From Epiperipatus broadwayi (taxonomy: Eukaryota; Onychophora; Udeonychophora; Euonychophora; Peripatidae), in assembly GCA_028023455.1 (NCBI GenBank), contig JAQFVV010012477.1, positions 4,171,365 through 4,235,364 on the forward strand: a DNA stretch of 64,000 nt, in the 5' to 3' direction. A program made the translations under genes and the position numbers. Below are positions 12,693 through 24,835 of this stretch, piece by piece; position 1 is the stretch's first letter, and each line of letters begins with the position of its first letter. A model generated the notes under the pieces. The model saw nothing but the letters and a program-made list of their open reading frames with translations, ran no database searches and was not told where the DNA came from.

Positions 12693-12950
12693 TTGGAGGG
12701 TGAAGAAGACTGTAAACTGTCCATTAAAATTTAAAGATTTGCTATCTTAATATAAACTGAGCACTGATTATATATATATATATGTGTGGGAGATGATGAT
12801 CTGGACCAACTGATGAGTACTGGTTCAGCATGAAATTTATATATATATTGAAGATCATTTATCTTTTTCAGGTGTGTGGTCATGTGTATCGGCTATATAA
12901 GAGATGGAATGACTAGCTGAACAAAGTTTGTGTTCAAATTCTCTTTAATT
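12693..12950 (+). mobile_element. Interspersed repeat with hammerhead-like core, copy A
   Basis: Two modules occur here. Module X (about 12693-12842) contains TGGACCAACTGATGAGTACT and GGTTCAGCATGAAAT. Module Y (about 12843-12925) contains GATCATTTATCTT, TGTGGTCATG, TATCG and CTATATAAGA. Both modules recur at 38567-38830, but there module X is in the opposite orientation relative to Y. The core of X recurs once more at 25514-25560. Repetition at three loci and insertion inside a LINE at 38 kb indicate a mobile repeat. Module Y includes a TATATAA box. Family unknown to me. Confidence 0.6.
12796..12836 (+). ncRNA. Hammerhead-ribozyme-like core, copy A
   Basis: CTGATGAG (12810-12817) is followed by a short potential hairpin (GTACTG, loop GTT, CAGCAT) and GAAA (12832-12835). 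That is the order of the invariant hammerhead elements: CUGAUGA, helix II, GAAA. In this copy helix II has one A-C mismatch. The helix I and helix III partners and a cleavage triplet have not been identified, so this is a resemblance and not a demonstrated ribozyme. Confidence 0.3.
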
Positions 12951-15424
12951 ACAAAATTTGTTTTATAAGTTTCATTAAAAATAACATAATTTTATTAAAA
13001 ATAAATTTATTTATTCATAAATCTAAAACTGAATTCTTTTTTTGATTACTGCTTATTATATTTTTTTTTATTTGCCTTTTTTTATAAAAATATTACTTTT
13101 CATTTATATATTTGCATTTAAAACAATTTTTTTTTTAAAAAAATGTAAAAACTAAAAGAATAAAGATCAAATTACTAAAATAAAAAGCATGAAAAATATT
13201 TACTAAATTCATCATAGCAGCTATTCCAAAGTTCACAGCTGAAGGGTTTAATTAAGAGAAAACAATTTTCACACAAAATACATAATATGCATAAATATTT
13301 AGCAACTTCATATAGTTAAACATATATCACGTCAAAATATACAAGAATGACATCACTTCATTTTTAATACATTTCAATTAAAAATTGCTGGCATCAGTAC
13401 AAATTATTCTTTCACCATCATATATATATAACAATTGAGTGTACGAACCTTTCTTAGTAAAAATAAATATATGAAATATATGATCAAATTTTTTCTAAAG
13501 GCAAACATTTTTTTCTCACAAACATAGATCTTGCACTAAAGAACTACTAAATACAATATTTTATTAAGTCAGAAATATACTCAAATAAAATCAAGGAAAG
13601 GTAAAAGTTCATTATACAGCCATCTAAATTTGGCACTAACCAAAATTATAGCAATCATGATATTTTCATATGCAACATAGTGTAAGTAAAATATAAACTT
13701 TTACAAATTTTAATTATACTTTGAAGATGTTAATAACATTTAGATAATTTATTTATTTATTTAACTACAAGTTTATTATGACTTTTGTTTAAAATATTCA
13801 CATGCAAACAAACGTTTAAATTCTTGTTTTGTTTAGTCTATAATTCTTTACTAAGAATAAATTGAATAACTGTCTAGATAAAGCATAAACATATTATTAT
13901 TTAAATCATATAAATGTAATATAATTAGTTTAATCATGCTATGAAGGTTACTTATTTCTTTCTTTCCAGAAGAATTATTTATTTATTTAATTTTGAAGAA
14001 AGAAAGAGAGAAAAAGAAAAAATACATTTTTTTAAAACCTAAAATTATTAAAAAAACTAAGTTCCTAAAGATAATGAGCACAGCTATTGGTTTAGAATAC
14101 TTTTCCCCAATAAGACGAGCATTTCCAAGTCAATCAATTACTTTATTTTAATATTGACAAATCCTAGTCATTTTTATTGATGGTGACAAACTATTAAAAC
14201 AGAATGAAAGATGGCAAAGTTAATAAAAAACAATATTTAATAAATAAATATACAGGCAAAAGTAAAATATTAAATAGCACTTTAACTTTTTAAAAACATT
14301 CATGGTAAATTCTCAAACAGTTATCAAACTTAATAAAAAAAAAAAATTCAGATAGAAACTTATTTTAATGACTTATTAAATATTTGCCCTTTCAAGGAAT
14401 TTAATTGTTTAGGAAATAAAGTTTTTTTTTTGTTTAAACTTCAAATAAAAAATATCTATAAAGTTATTTAAAGTTCTCAAAACAATTTTCCAAACTTAAA
14501 TTTTTTAAGTTATTAATTTTCCATCGATTCACATATTGGATTATTCTTTTATTTTAAACAAAGATTATTACGTTTAAAAGTTATATAATTAAATTTTAGA
14601 AACAAATTGAAGATTAAATTTCATCTTGAGATAACAGTTAAATAAACGCAGGACAAAATATTTGACTTACAGGCATAACGTTTCAGTTCTGAGACATTCA
14701 AAGGTGAGTTTTTCTTTCTTCTTTATTTCATAGGCAATGTTTTCCAGTATTCTGTCATTATGGTGTTGAATACAGAATAATATTTCAGAAAAATTTTTGA
14801 TCTATGGGAAGTCCTTCTTCTTCAGTTATACGTTACTACAGAATACTAGTTTATACTGTGAAAATCTCAAAATCTATAAATGACAAAGAACCCAATTCCT
14901 TTACAACCTCTGGTTGAGGTCACATGAACTTTAAACAGCAAATGATATAATTATAAAGTCTTGGATATTTCAGCAAGAATTATTTAATGACTTAAATAAA
15001 AATCGATATAAAATTAAAAGAAAAAATTAAAACAATTTTTTTTAGAAATTCTATTTTTCTACAGAAATCTATGACTTAAAAAAAAGATAATAAAAAAATT
15101 TGATGGCCTCTTTTCATTAACTTTAAAATCATTTAAATTTATGGACATTGAAGTGACAGCCATTTTAGTTATGCTAATTTATTCAACATATAACTAAATT
15201 TCCAATTAAAATAATTTTATAGCACACTATGTTTTATATTTTTTTCTTAGAGTTATTAATCATAAAATTCATTCATATATCTTTATTTTATTACTTTAAA
15301 GTGTGAATATGCTTGTAAACACACAAAACATATTTAAAATATAAAATGTATATAAAAAATTGATATATTTTATGATTCTAACTTGTGTTTGTTTAAGTAT
15401 GTGTTCACATTAGCATATATATAT
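12951..15424. other. AT-rich DNA, no gene established
   Basis: AT-rich sequence without long coding frames. At 14671-14709 a TTGACTTACAG acceptor-like site, 31 bases, and an AAG/GTGAGT donor-like site could frame a micro-exon on the plus strand. There is no second exon or protein similarity to support it. Confidence 0.45.
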
Positions 15425-15720
15425 ATATAATGTGACAGTCAGATGATGTATGTTGGTTTAACCCAGTTCGAATACTAGGTGAAAGTACCTTGAGGCCATC
15501 CATACGTGAGATATTAAATCAAGAATACTATGACCTCTGCCCTATTTGCCTATTCTCGAGGCTAATTACGAACAAACAACATTATCTGAGACACACATAA
15601 ATTATTTTCTCACCGGCCACAAAGCTTAGCAACAGAGGTAGAGACATGGACGGGAACACCTATGGAGCTAAATAGTTAAATGTGCAATAAAAGTACTAAG
15701 AAACATGTGTTTTGCGTGCC
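15425..15720 (+). repeat. Less AT-rich island, possible degenerate SINE
   Basis: The base composition rises abruptly in GC here. CCAGTTCGAATACT resembles an RNA polymerase III B box, but a convincing A box and cloverleaf were not found. Frames on both strands are short and broken. It may be a degenerate SINE or another element fragment; I cannot assign a family. Confidence 0.25.
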
Positions 15721-15931
15721 TGGATCATTGGAAAAGTAAAATAAAGCATTATAATAAAATTAGGAAACTCAAGCTTTTGATAGTTAAATAATATGTTTAA
15801 TTAACAACTTTAAAATATGAATAATGATTTAATGGCCTCCGCTATTCCCCTAAATTAATGAAAACTAATTAGACAATAAAAACAGATTAATATGTTTGCG
15901 GTCTAAATCTTTTCTTCCCAATTTTATTAAA

Positions 15932-16114
15932 ATTGTCAACCCGAATCTCCTCGATAAAGTACAATAATAAAAATCTTTCACAAAGCATTTTTTTATTGCT
16001 TTGCGCTAAAACAGAGTTTAAAAATTATTTAAAACATATATAGCTAAATCTGATATACGTAATAAGCTAGTGGCGGACAAAAGAAGCGTTATCGAGGAGA
16101 TCAAGTTGGCAAAC
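15932..16114. repeat. Inverted repeat pair
   Basis: GTCAACCCGAATCTCCTCGA (from 15934) is matched inverted by TCGAGGAGATCAAGTTGGC (16092-16110), with a perfect core of ATCTCCTCGATA. The arms are about 27 bp and enclose about 125 bp. This could be a small MITE or the two ends of an old element. No target duplication was identified. Confidence 0.45.
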
Positions 16115-16793
16115 AAAAGGAAACTTACTCGTATTGAATTTTACAAATATAATGAAAATTGGAAAGAGATTTAAATGAAAAACTAACCTTTAAACTTAAC
16201 CGCAATGGAATACGAAATATTTATAAATGTTAGTAATGAAGAATAGCGAAGGAAAAAAGGTTAAATATATAGATAGATGATCACACATATATATATTTAA
16301 GACTAGTCTAATAAAATGGTTACATTACAAATATCATTAAATAAAATAATTCATAATATAATTCAATTAAGAAAGGTATGAACAAAAGGGTAGAACGTAA
16401 ATAGTTCAATGGAGGAGAGATATGATTACCGTCCTGGTTCCTTGCTCCTGTTCGGCGGCGTCATGGCTTGATCCAACCGTCGATAGGTATTTGTCTGGAC
16501 AATGAAAATGGAAATATGTAGCATGGTTTCACGAAAAGTCCTACAGACACGGCACAGAGTTCAGATCACTATTAGGTGGATACTACGGCATTTTGGATGG
16601 TATTTAGGAACCTCGGCGATAGGCAAAGCTATTTATTTGCCTAGCCAAGCATAGTAGAATCCATCAAATTCATATGACTTTTAGCTTGAGCATGTTCAAA
16701 CTTCTCCATGATTTTGAAGATGACAGTTGTCTAACTTTTTGGAATAAAATCTCCACAAGCAAAATCTGAAAGAGTTCTCCAAAGAGAAATCTG

Positions 16794-16836
16794 AATGCCA
16801 GCAAGAAAACTTTGAATGCCAGCAAGAAAACTTTGA
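16794..16836. repeat. Two perfect tandem 21-bp units
   Basis: GAATGCCAGCAAGAAAACTT plus T occurs twice in direct succession, followed by two degenerate CTTTGAATAAT units. It lies about 40 bases downstream of the minus-strand TATA box, inside the LTR-like module. Confidence 0.7.
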
Positions 16837-16873
16837 ATAATCTTTGAATAATCAAGTCTTTTGTTCTCACTTC

Positions 16874-16882
16874 TATTTATAC
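16874..16882 (-). promoter_or_regulatory. TATA box (TATAAATAG) on the minus strand
   Basis: The match is an exact TATAAATAG in a GC-flanked context (GGG before it, AAGTGAG after), unlike the random TA tracts around it. The flanking GC content and the following duplicated unit suggest a real initiation region. No transcript start or coding region can be shown. Confidence 0.35.
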
Positions 16883-16919
16883 CCTCTTTGTCAGCTACCT
16901 TCTATTGTTTGTATGGTCT

Positions 16920-17130
16920 TAGATCTTGATAAGCCCCCATGCTCCTTTGTTTCAAGGTAACATTTTCTAAAAATAACCTTTACTTTTTTACTCTAAATTT
17001 CTTTCTTTAAACTTTGAATTTTATTAATTAAAAAAGAAAGAGAAGGCCATCTTTAATTTGCCTTGAATGGGCTAATTAATTAAAAATATACATTCTTTTA
17101 GAAAATGTTGGTGGGCTTATCTCAAAATCA
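16920..17130. repeat. Inverted repeat beside the LTR-like module
   Basis: GATAAGCCCCC and CATTTTCTAAAA at 16928-16970 recur inverted as TTTTAGAAAATG and GGTGGGCTTATC near 17097-17120. The left arm carries an extra GCTCCTTTGTTTCAAGGTAA-type insert. The arms enclose about 130 bp of AT-rich DNA. This argues for a fold-back element and weakens the LTR reading. Confidence 0.45.
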
Positions 17131-18641
17131 AATCATACTAAATATTTGAACAAGATTTAAAAAGAAAAATACATTCTTATTTCTTTTAATAAAATAAGCA
17201 TTTTATTTCAGCAGAATTTTGCATTAACTCATATATATACGCTTGACGTATATATATGTTTGACTAATAGATTTTACAAGTAATTTTTATTAACAGAAAT
17301 CTAATCTTAGAATGGAATTTATTTAACAAAATATTTAAATGCAATACAAATTATATAAACGTAATTAATTTTAGCTTTAATGCAAAACCCTGCTGATATT
17401 GGACTATAAACTTAATTCAGGTCTATAATACTAACTAAGTTTATAGAAGGCTGTGAAGCATGGATTGGACTTCAGATCCATTGCTTCAATAATATTTGGG
17501 GTTAAATTTGCTTTCAGTTTTCTTTTTTCTCTATCTCATTTTTTTTATCTATTTTAACTCTTTTATGATTGAATAAAATAATAAATGAAAACAAAAAGTT
17601 TTAAATTTTAAACTGATGTTTTCATAATGAGTATATACATATTTTCAATTAGCTTCATCTAGTGTTATAATACATACATACAATATATAATGATAAAATA
17701 TTACAGTGATGAGAAATATGTAACACTTGAAGTGATTAAATTCCAAGCATTGACTATAAAAATATAGCATTCTCTGAATTTGTAAAATCTATTAACTTTT
17801 TCTATAGACAGTAAATGACCATTTCTTTCTGTGTTTTCAATTTTTTATGGATAGTTAATTAAAACAACAACTACAATGATAAATATAAATTCAGCTGAGG
17901 TAAACCATCCACATAAAAACTTGAAAACACAGAATGAAATAGTCATTCTTTGTCTGCAGAAAAGTTAATATTTAGGGAAGTTACTGTATTTGTATAGACA
18001 AAGTTTGGAGTTTAATTATTTAGTCTATCAAACATTTCTCAGAGCTGTAATAGTCCATTGTCACATATTTGACATTTGATGATTTGTTTATGAGATTTTG
18101 ACTACATTAAGCATAAGTTTTTAATAGCTTTATGTAGCTAATTTGATAACTAATTTTGATGTTGCTTCTTTTAATAATAAAAAATGTTCCCTATAAAATT
18201 TTTACATTTGTAACAAATTTTATTAAAAGCTTAATTTTGAATATTGAAGTAATCTTAAATATAACATCAACTTTGCAAATAAACAAAAAAAATAGACTGA
18301 AATAAATAATTTAAACAAAAGACTTCATTTTAGCTTTTAGGCTAAAAATGTATTTTGGTGAAAAAAAATTTTTTCCATCAAATTTCTATGAATAAAATAA
18401 ATTTTGATAAAGAATATGTTCAAGAAATAAAAAAACTTTGTTGTTTTTTACAATTATAAGTTACATTTTAATATTTTATTATTTTAATAATACTATTTGT
18501 TGACAAGAGAGTAGTACTTCTTGTTTGTTAGTAAATTTTCAGTTGATTAATTTTCTGTTAAAAACAAACATATTAAAAAAAGGTGATTGTAAATATCTTG
18601 TACCTACTAAACCACATATTTAATTTAATTTTACGAAATTA
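17131..18641. other. AT-rich DNA, no gene seen
   Basis: AT-rich sequence with no recognisable gene. A small inverted repeat is listed at 17790-17972. Confidence 0.5.
17790..17972. repeat. Inverted repeat, about 65-bp arms
   Basis: TTAACTTTTTCTATAGACAG, TTCTGTGTTTTCAA and TTTTTATGG on the left arm are mirrored by TTGAAAACACAGAATGAAAT, TGCAGAAAAGTTAA and CCATCCACATAAAAA on the right. The arms are about 80% identical and enclose about 50 bp. Probably a small fold-back element. Confidence 0.5.
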
Positions 18642-18763
18642 AAATAAACAAGTAAATGAATTATGTAATATATATATATATATTATGGTTTCAACAAAAA
18701 TCAAATAAACAAGTAAATGAATTATGTAATATATATATATATATTATGGTTTCAACAAAAATC
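18642..18763. repeat. Perfect 61-bp tandem duplication
   Basis: A 61-base unit that includes AACAAGTAAATGAATTATGT, a (TA)n core and ATGGTTTCAACAAAAATC is present twice with no visible difference, TA length included. Perfect identity suggests a recent duplication, or an assembly artefact. Confidence 0.8.
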
Positions 18764-21140
18764 ATAATCACAAGGATTGCACTGGTTACCTTGTAATAAA
18801 GTGACCATTCACCTTGAATTATTTTTTCACTGATAAATACTATTATCTAGACATTTAAGTTAGGATCAAATTTAATCATATAATACATGCAATTGAAGGA
18901 ATATAGTAGAGAATAGGTACTGAATCAATTTGGGCCTGGTTGTAGTCCCAGTTAAAGTGAACAAAGGTTAGCTCTACCCTGTAAATTTAAATGTCATGTA
19001 ACTCATATAAAACAGTTATAAGCATTATAGATAATTTAATATTTGCCCCTGTAGTAGTTATTATTCTAATTAACTATCTTTATAAGAACTTGATAATACA
19101 GACAAACTGTTTATTTTCTATCTATAAAACTATTGATAGACTTTATAATGACTAAGAAGCATCACTTTTATATAAGTTAGTGTTGAGTTTAATTAATGTG
19201 AGTGTGATATATATATTTAAAAATGTTGAGTGTGTTTTCATTATACTTTGCTCTATAAAGTATTTTCAACCTAAATTGATTTTTTTTTTTGCCTTATAGA
19301 GTTTTTTTTAAAAATTTCTATATTAAATTTTAATTTCTTAGAATATATTATGATGTTATCTTGGATTTCCAACTATTTAATAGTTAAAATGATTATGTAA
19401 AATTAATTAACAAAAAAGCAGTGGTAAAAACATTGATTTTTTACAAATGGCTTAATTAGTTGGTTAAATTGGACTATCTTATGAATATGTAAATAAAAAG
19501 TAATTTAAAATATAATTATAATAAAAAATTTAAATTTCATGACAGTTTATTGAGCTAATATAATGAAGATGGCTTTGAAAATTAAGTATTTTATACTGAA
19601 ATTGAGCAATATTGTATATTAAAAATATTTGTGTATTTAATATTTCTCTCTTTTTATAAAGTTATGTGTCTTAATAATAAGTAGCTTCATTATTTTATAA
19701 TAAACTCTATTAGACACAATATATATCTTCTATAAGTAAAAAGAGCTACAACAATCTTTAAATAGAACCCTGTAAAAAAAAGATATATCTAACAGTTCTT
19801 CATTAAAAAATTGTGAAACTGTATCGTTACTCATTATGCAAGATGGAAAAAATGTCAATATTTTTTTATATTTCTGTTTTATTCTTTAGCTAAAATGTGG
19901 TAGATATGCATTTACTAAGCAATATTGGATGGTTACATAAGTTGTCTGAAAAACATTCTAAGGTGAACTACATATAAAAACATTTACAAGATTACTTTGA
20001 TAGAATAGTAATTCCTATTGTAAAGTATGGCAAGAAAATGAGTCATCATTGCCTCTAATCTTTATCTTAGAGCTCTGAATTTAAAATATTAGATTAAAAT
20101 GTGTTAAGATAGTAAAAGATAATGATAAACTACTATTAACAATGAGTAAATATAGCATTATTATTGATCACAATACTTTGGTAATCTTATGTCATCCACA
20201 GGAAATGACAAAAGATTACATAAACTAATACAACACTTTACAATATTTAGTATTGACATTTGCTTATAAATACTTGGCAATGCTTTGAATTATTTATGTA
20301 AAATACATTCCAGTGAATACAGATATTTTACTGTTTCACTGTGTATATATGAGTTGATGCATTTTTAAGAGCAAAGATGTTATTCAGATGAATATATGTG
20401 ATTAAAAACTCCAAAGCAGACTGTTTCTGAGTAATTAGGCAGTGTAGCACTATGATCGTAGGACAGGTAACACTTGATCATCAATGCAGGTAGTTTAACA
20501 TTTCTTGCATATAAAAAATTGGCAAACAATAGTAAGCTACTAATGATGACAAATGTAAAGTATATTTAGATATTTAGGTCAGAGAATGATTTGACATTCA
20601 AACAACTAAGTGAAAGTAATAAATTTCCTTTTAGATAACCAAAATGATATTTTTTTACTTTACTCAAACTGAAAATCAACCTATCAATCATTACATTTTT
20701 AATCTGCTACTGCAGGCTATTATAACGATTATATAGTATTGCTTAATCCTAAACCTATTTTTCCTATTATCTTTACTGCTTTGGGTCTAAAATCTTACAC
20801 ATAAGCATACTTTAATGCGAAATATGTAGTTTTCTAGTTCTACAATTATTTAGTCTTAATATTAAAAACAAATGCTAATCATTTTTTAAAAATAGTAACC
20901 TTCTTGAACTGTCAGTTAATTAAAATTTTAAAAAATTAAAAAAAGTATTTTTTTTTAAAATTCTAACTAAAGTAACTAATTAAAAATTAAAAAATAAAAA
21001 TCCCTATTTCTAAAAATGTGATGTTTTTATAACAACAAAAGCATAAAAAATATTAGCACTGAAAAATAAAATTTTTATTATTATAAACTATTCAGAGGTG
21101 CATACAAAAATAATTATTCATACAGTTAGTCTTGATACAA
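18764..21140. other. AT-rich DNA, no gene seen
   Basis: AT-rich sequence without long frames, tRNA-like folds or repeats that I can recognise on either strand. Confidence 0.5.
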
Positions 21141-21705
21141 GTAATTTCAATAAAGAGGGAGAAAGATAAAAAGAGAGAGAAAGAAAATAAAGTGAAAAAG
21201 AGGGAGAAAAAGAAGGAAGAATGAAGAAAAGAAAGAATGAGAGAGAAAGATATGAAAGAAGAGAGGAAAAGGAAGAGGAAAGAAAAGATAATGTGGCAGA
21301 GAAAATGAATAAGAACAAAGAAGAGTGAAAGAAAAGGAAATAAAGAAGGAGACAGAAGAATAGAGAGAAGATGAAATAGAGGAAAAGAATAGAGAATAAG
21401 AGCAAACAAGAAAAATGGAGAGATGGGGAAGAAGGGCAAAGGGTGGGGGAAAAGGGGAAAATAGGAGAGATAGAGGAGTGAGAGAGGAAGAAGTACAAAA
21501 GGATATATGTAAAAGGAGTAATGAAGGAAGATGGAAAGAGGAAAAGAAGAGATGAGATGGGAAGAAGGGAAGAAAGAGCCACAAAAAGAGATAGAAAGAG
21601 AGAAGGAAAATGTCAGAAAAGGGGACAGATAAAGAAAAAGAGAAAAAAGAGATAAAGAGAGAAAGGCAGAGACATGTAGAGAAAAAAAGATGTAGAAAGA
21701 AGGGG
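21141..21705. repeat. Polypurine (GA-rich) tract, about 565 bp
   Basis: The plus strand is almost entirely A and G (units such as AGAGAGAAAG, GGAAGA, GAAAAG), with scattered T and rare C. All three minus-strand open frames here encode only Ser, Leu, Phe, Pro and Ile runs and are composition artefacts. Such homopurine tracts can form intramolecular triplex DNA. The tract directly precedes the first LINE copy. Confidence 0.85.
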
Positions 21706-21759
21706 GTATACTAATCAACTTCTATATATTATATTAAGCATAGGCTAATCAGCAAATTT

Positions 21760-22700
21760 TGGTTAGCAGCAAATAATTCTTATCACTGATTCAACAATTC
21801 AGGAAAAAGTTACCTCATTCATCAAAAAAATAAATTCTCTGTGTACTAAGTTGATCTGAAATCAGAAGACAATTTCTATTAGCATTAATAAACTCAAAAA
21901 GCACTCAAAATTTAATGGCTTATCTTTGCATTCAATAAACACCTTTTATTATCAAAAAACTTATAACACACTATTTAAAATCTACACTAACTTTCAGAAT
22001 TTTCAGGTTTTTATTCTAATATTTCCTACAGACACACATCCGCCTATTAACAATAAATTCATTAATAACCTAATTCAACACATATTTCAATACAAATTAC
22101 CAGATAATATGTTTATAGCAAAAATAAAGTACTGGGATGCACATCACATTATTACTAACCTTGATCTACTGCAAACGCCAGAGAGTAAACTTAAATTATC
22201 AAACAAATCTCTAATACAAAAGTTTAATTTTTGGTATTTAGAACCTAAATACCTAAACTTCCTCATCAAAATTAACATGGATGCTTTACCAAAAAGTGAG
22301 TTTCTTTTCAATAAAAGGAAATGTACTAACATTCAACCTACCTGTCCCTTATGTGGTAGGGAGGATGTAACAATGCAACATTTTTTATACCACTGCACTG
22401 CCTTACATATACATATATATATATATATAGACAACTAATATCCACACTCATTCATAATTCTAAACCAACATGTGACATCTTAAATAGAAAATATTCAAAA
22501 GGGAATCTTTCCCATTACAAGGCTTTCCATCTTCATCATTTTTACTTTCTGGTACTTAGGTGTCATTTTGTCTTTAACCCAATATCATGAAAACTCAAAT
22601 CTTTTTTTGAAAATAAAATGCTAAAAATTAAAACTAGAGATCACTCTTGATATAGTCAATGCCACATGGACCTTCATTAAATTATCTACATAACCTTAAC
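21760..22700 (+). pseudogene. LINE copy 1: C-terminal reverse transcriptase fragment
   Basis: A 5'-truncated non-LTR retrotransposon ORF. Conceptual translation from about 21770 aligns with the copies at 23.5 kb and 60-61 kb. It runs from a thumb-region stretch ending GLSLHSI through FWYLEPKYLNF to a zinc motif CPLCGREDVTMQHFLYHC (C-x2-C-x8-H-x4-C, about 22345-22398) and on to LRCHFVFNP near 22570. Defects are a TGA where the siblings have Trp (near 21866), a short (TA)n expansion at 22407-22427 that wrecks the frame after the zinc motif, and a stop near the C-terminus. Family knowledge: this C-terminal layout with a zf-RVT-type knuckle is seen in the L1/Tx1 group; clade assignment is tentative. 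The copy ends in the (GTA)n tract at 22891. Confidence 0.8.
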
Positions 22701-22890
22701 ACTTAAACTAAATCAGAAATGGGCTTTTATAAATAAAACTATCACAACTATCAATGGATAGCTTACTCATTATTAATGTATACTTAGGGGATTTTTCACA
22801 TCCCAATTTTGTTTCAATTCTACGTCTCTTCTAACCTTTGTTTGCCTTTTTTTTTGAAATTATGTAACATTTTTAACATATAATCAAAAT

Positions 22891-23493
<603 letters not shown>

Positions 23494-23521
23494 ATTAATT
23501 TTTGGGACTATTAACATGTTC

Positions 23522-24441
23522 ATAAAATTCACCAACAGTTTTAAAAAAAAATAAACTCTTTATCTATGAAGCTAATCTGGAATAAGAAAGCTACCTCCAT
23601 TAGTATCAATAGCCTACAAAATCATACCAAATACAATGGCCTATCATTGCCCTCAATAACAACCTTCTACTATCAAAAAGCCCATAACACTCTAGTAAAA
23701 CTATCTACTAATTTTCCTATTTTCCAATCTTTCATAAAAATTCTACCCACTGATACCCCTCCACCAATAAAAAATAAATTCATAAATCAACTTGCCAAAA
23801 TTAATACTAAATTCAACAAATTACACGGTAAATCATTTACAAAACTTAATTACTGGGAAGCACATTATTCTCTCAACAATGCAGACTCTCTCATAAATGC
23901 AAGCAGTATACTCAATGTCACAAACAAAACACTTATATCAAAATTTAAGTTTTGGTACCTTGAACCAAAATATCTGGACTTCATTATTAAAATCAACCTC
24001 AGTGCCCTACCAACCAATTCATTCCTGGCAACCAAAATGAAATTTGCCAACATAGACCCAACATGCTCTCTATGTCATAGAGAGGATGAAACCATGAATC
24101 ATTTCATTCACACCTGTCCCACCTTGCAAACTTATAGAGACTTAATCTCCACAATCACTCACAATTCAAAAACAACCCTTCAAACATTAATTGAAAACAT
24201 TCCCCAAGGTTTTTTTACCACAATTAGAATAACAATTTTTCTCCTGTTCACACTTTGGTTCCTCAGGTGTCATTTTGTTTTCAATCCCACCTCGCGCAAA
24301 TACCAATCATTATTTATAGACAAATTAACCAAGATTAAAAATAGAGATAATCTAATAGCTCCCATAGATATAGTTACATCCACCTGGAGCCTAATTAAAT
24401 TCCCAGATACAACTAAAAATCACAAGGACAGCAATAATTAA
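23522..24441 (+). pseudogene. LINE copy 2: C-terminal reverse transcriptase ORF
   Basis: The best preserved copy, open for 291 codons from the ATG at 23566. That ATG is only the first Met in a truncated frame. The upstream codons read FIKFTNSF and match copy 3, but a nine-base A run (23543-23551) shifts the frame. Visible landmarks are LIWNKK, GLSLPSI, FYYQKAHNTL, PTDTPPP, YWEAHY and FWYLEPKYLDFIIKINL, then the zinc motif CSLCHREDETMNHFIHTC (about 24064-24117), FLRCHFVFNP and a C-terminus ending KDSNN. The polymerase catalytic motifs are missing, so it cannot be active. A 3' UTR of about 210 bases leads into (TAG)n at 24655. L1/Tx1-like affinity is inferred. Confidence 0.85.
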
Positions 24442-24654
24442 TAACTCAAGAAAAATGAACTCATGTTTTCACCAGTCAGCTTCAGAACTGTACAAACTCC
24501 TGCCACATCAGGATTTTAGTGTCTATTACTGAACAATATTCCTCATAGAACTCTTAATGGAACTTCAATCTTTTTCAAGTCTACACATGTATTGCCAATA
24601 GTAATTGCAACATAATTGTAACAAAATTCATGCTAATAAAATAATTTTTAAAAC

Positions 24655-24835
<181 letters not shown>

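Larger units (their letters stand above)
16430..16962 (-). mobile_element. Possible solo LTR or isolated TATA promoter module
   Basis: On the minus strand a TGTTACCTTG start (16962-16953) is followed by a clear TATAAATAG box (16882-16874). About 440 bases of less AT-rich sequence then end at a donor-like CAGGACGGTAATC. A duplicated 21-base unit lies just downstream of the TATA box. A solo LTR (U3, TATA, R) would look like this. So would a promoter with a non-coding first exon. No primer-binding site, polyprotein or second LTR was seen, and the terminal CA and target duplication are undefined. Confidence in either reading is low. Confidence 0.3.

Noticed and set aside
15520-15600. C-x2-C...H-x3-H pattern (CPICLFSRLITN) suggestive of a zinc finger
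   Set aside because: Finger spacing is short by two residues and the frame is interrupted immediately on both sides.
21092-21718. 208-, 154- and 145-codon minus-strand frames rich in Ser, Leu and Phe
   Set aside because: All three frames are open over the same polypurine tract, which shows they arise from composition.
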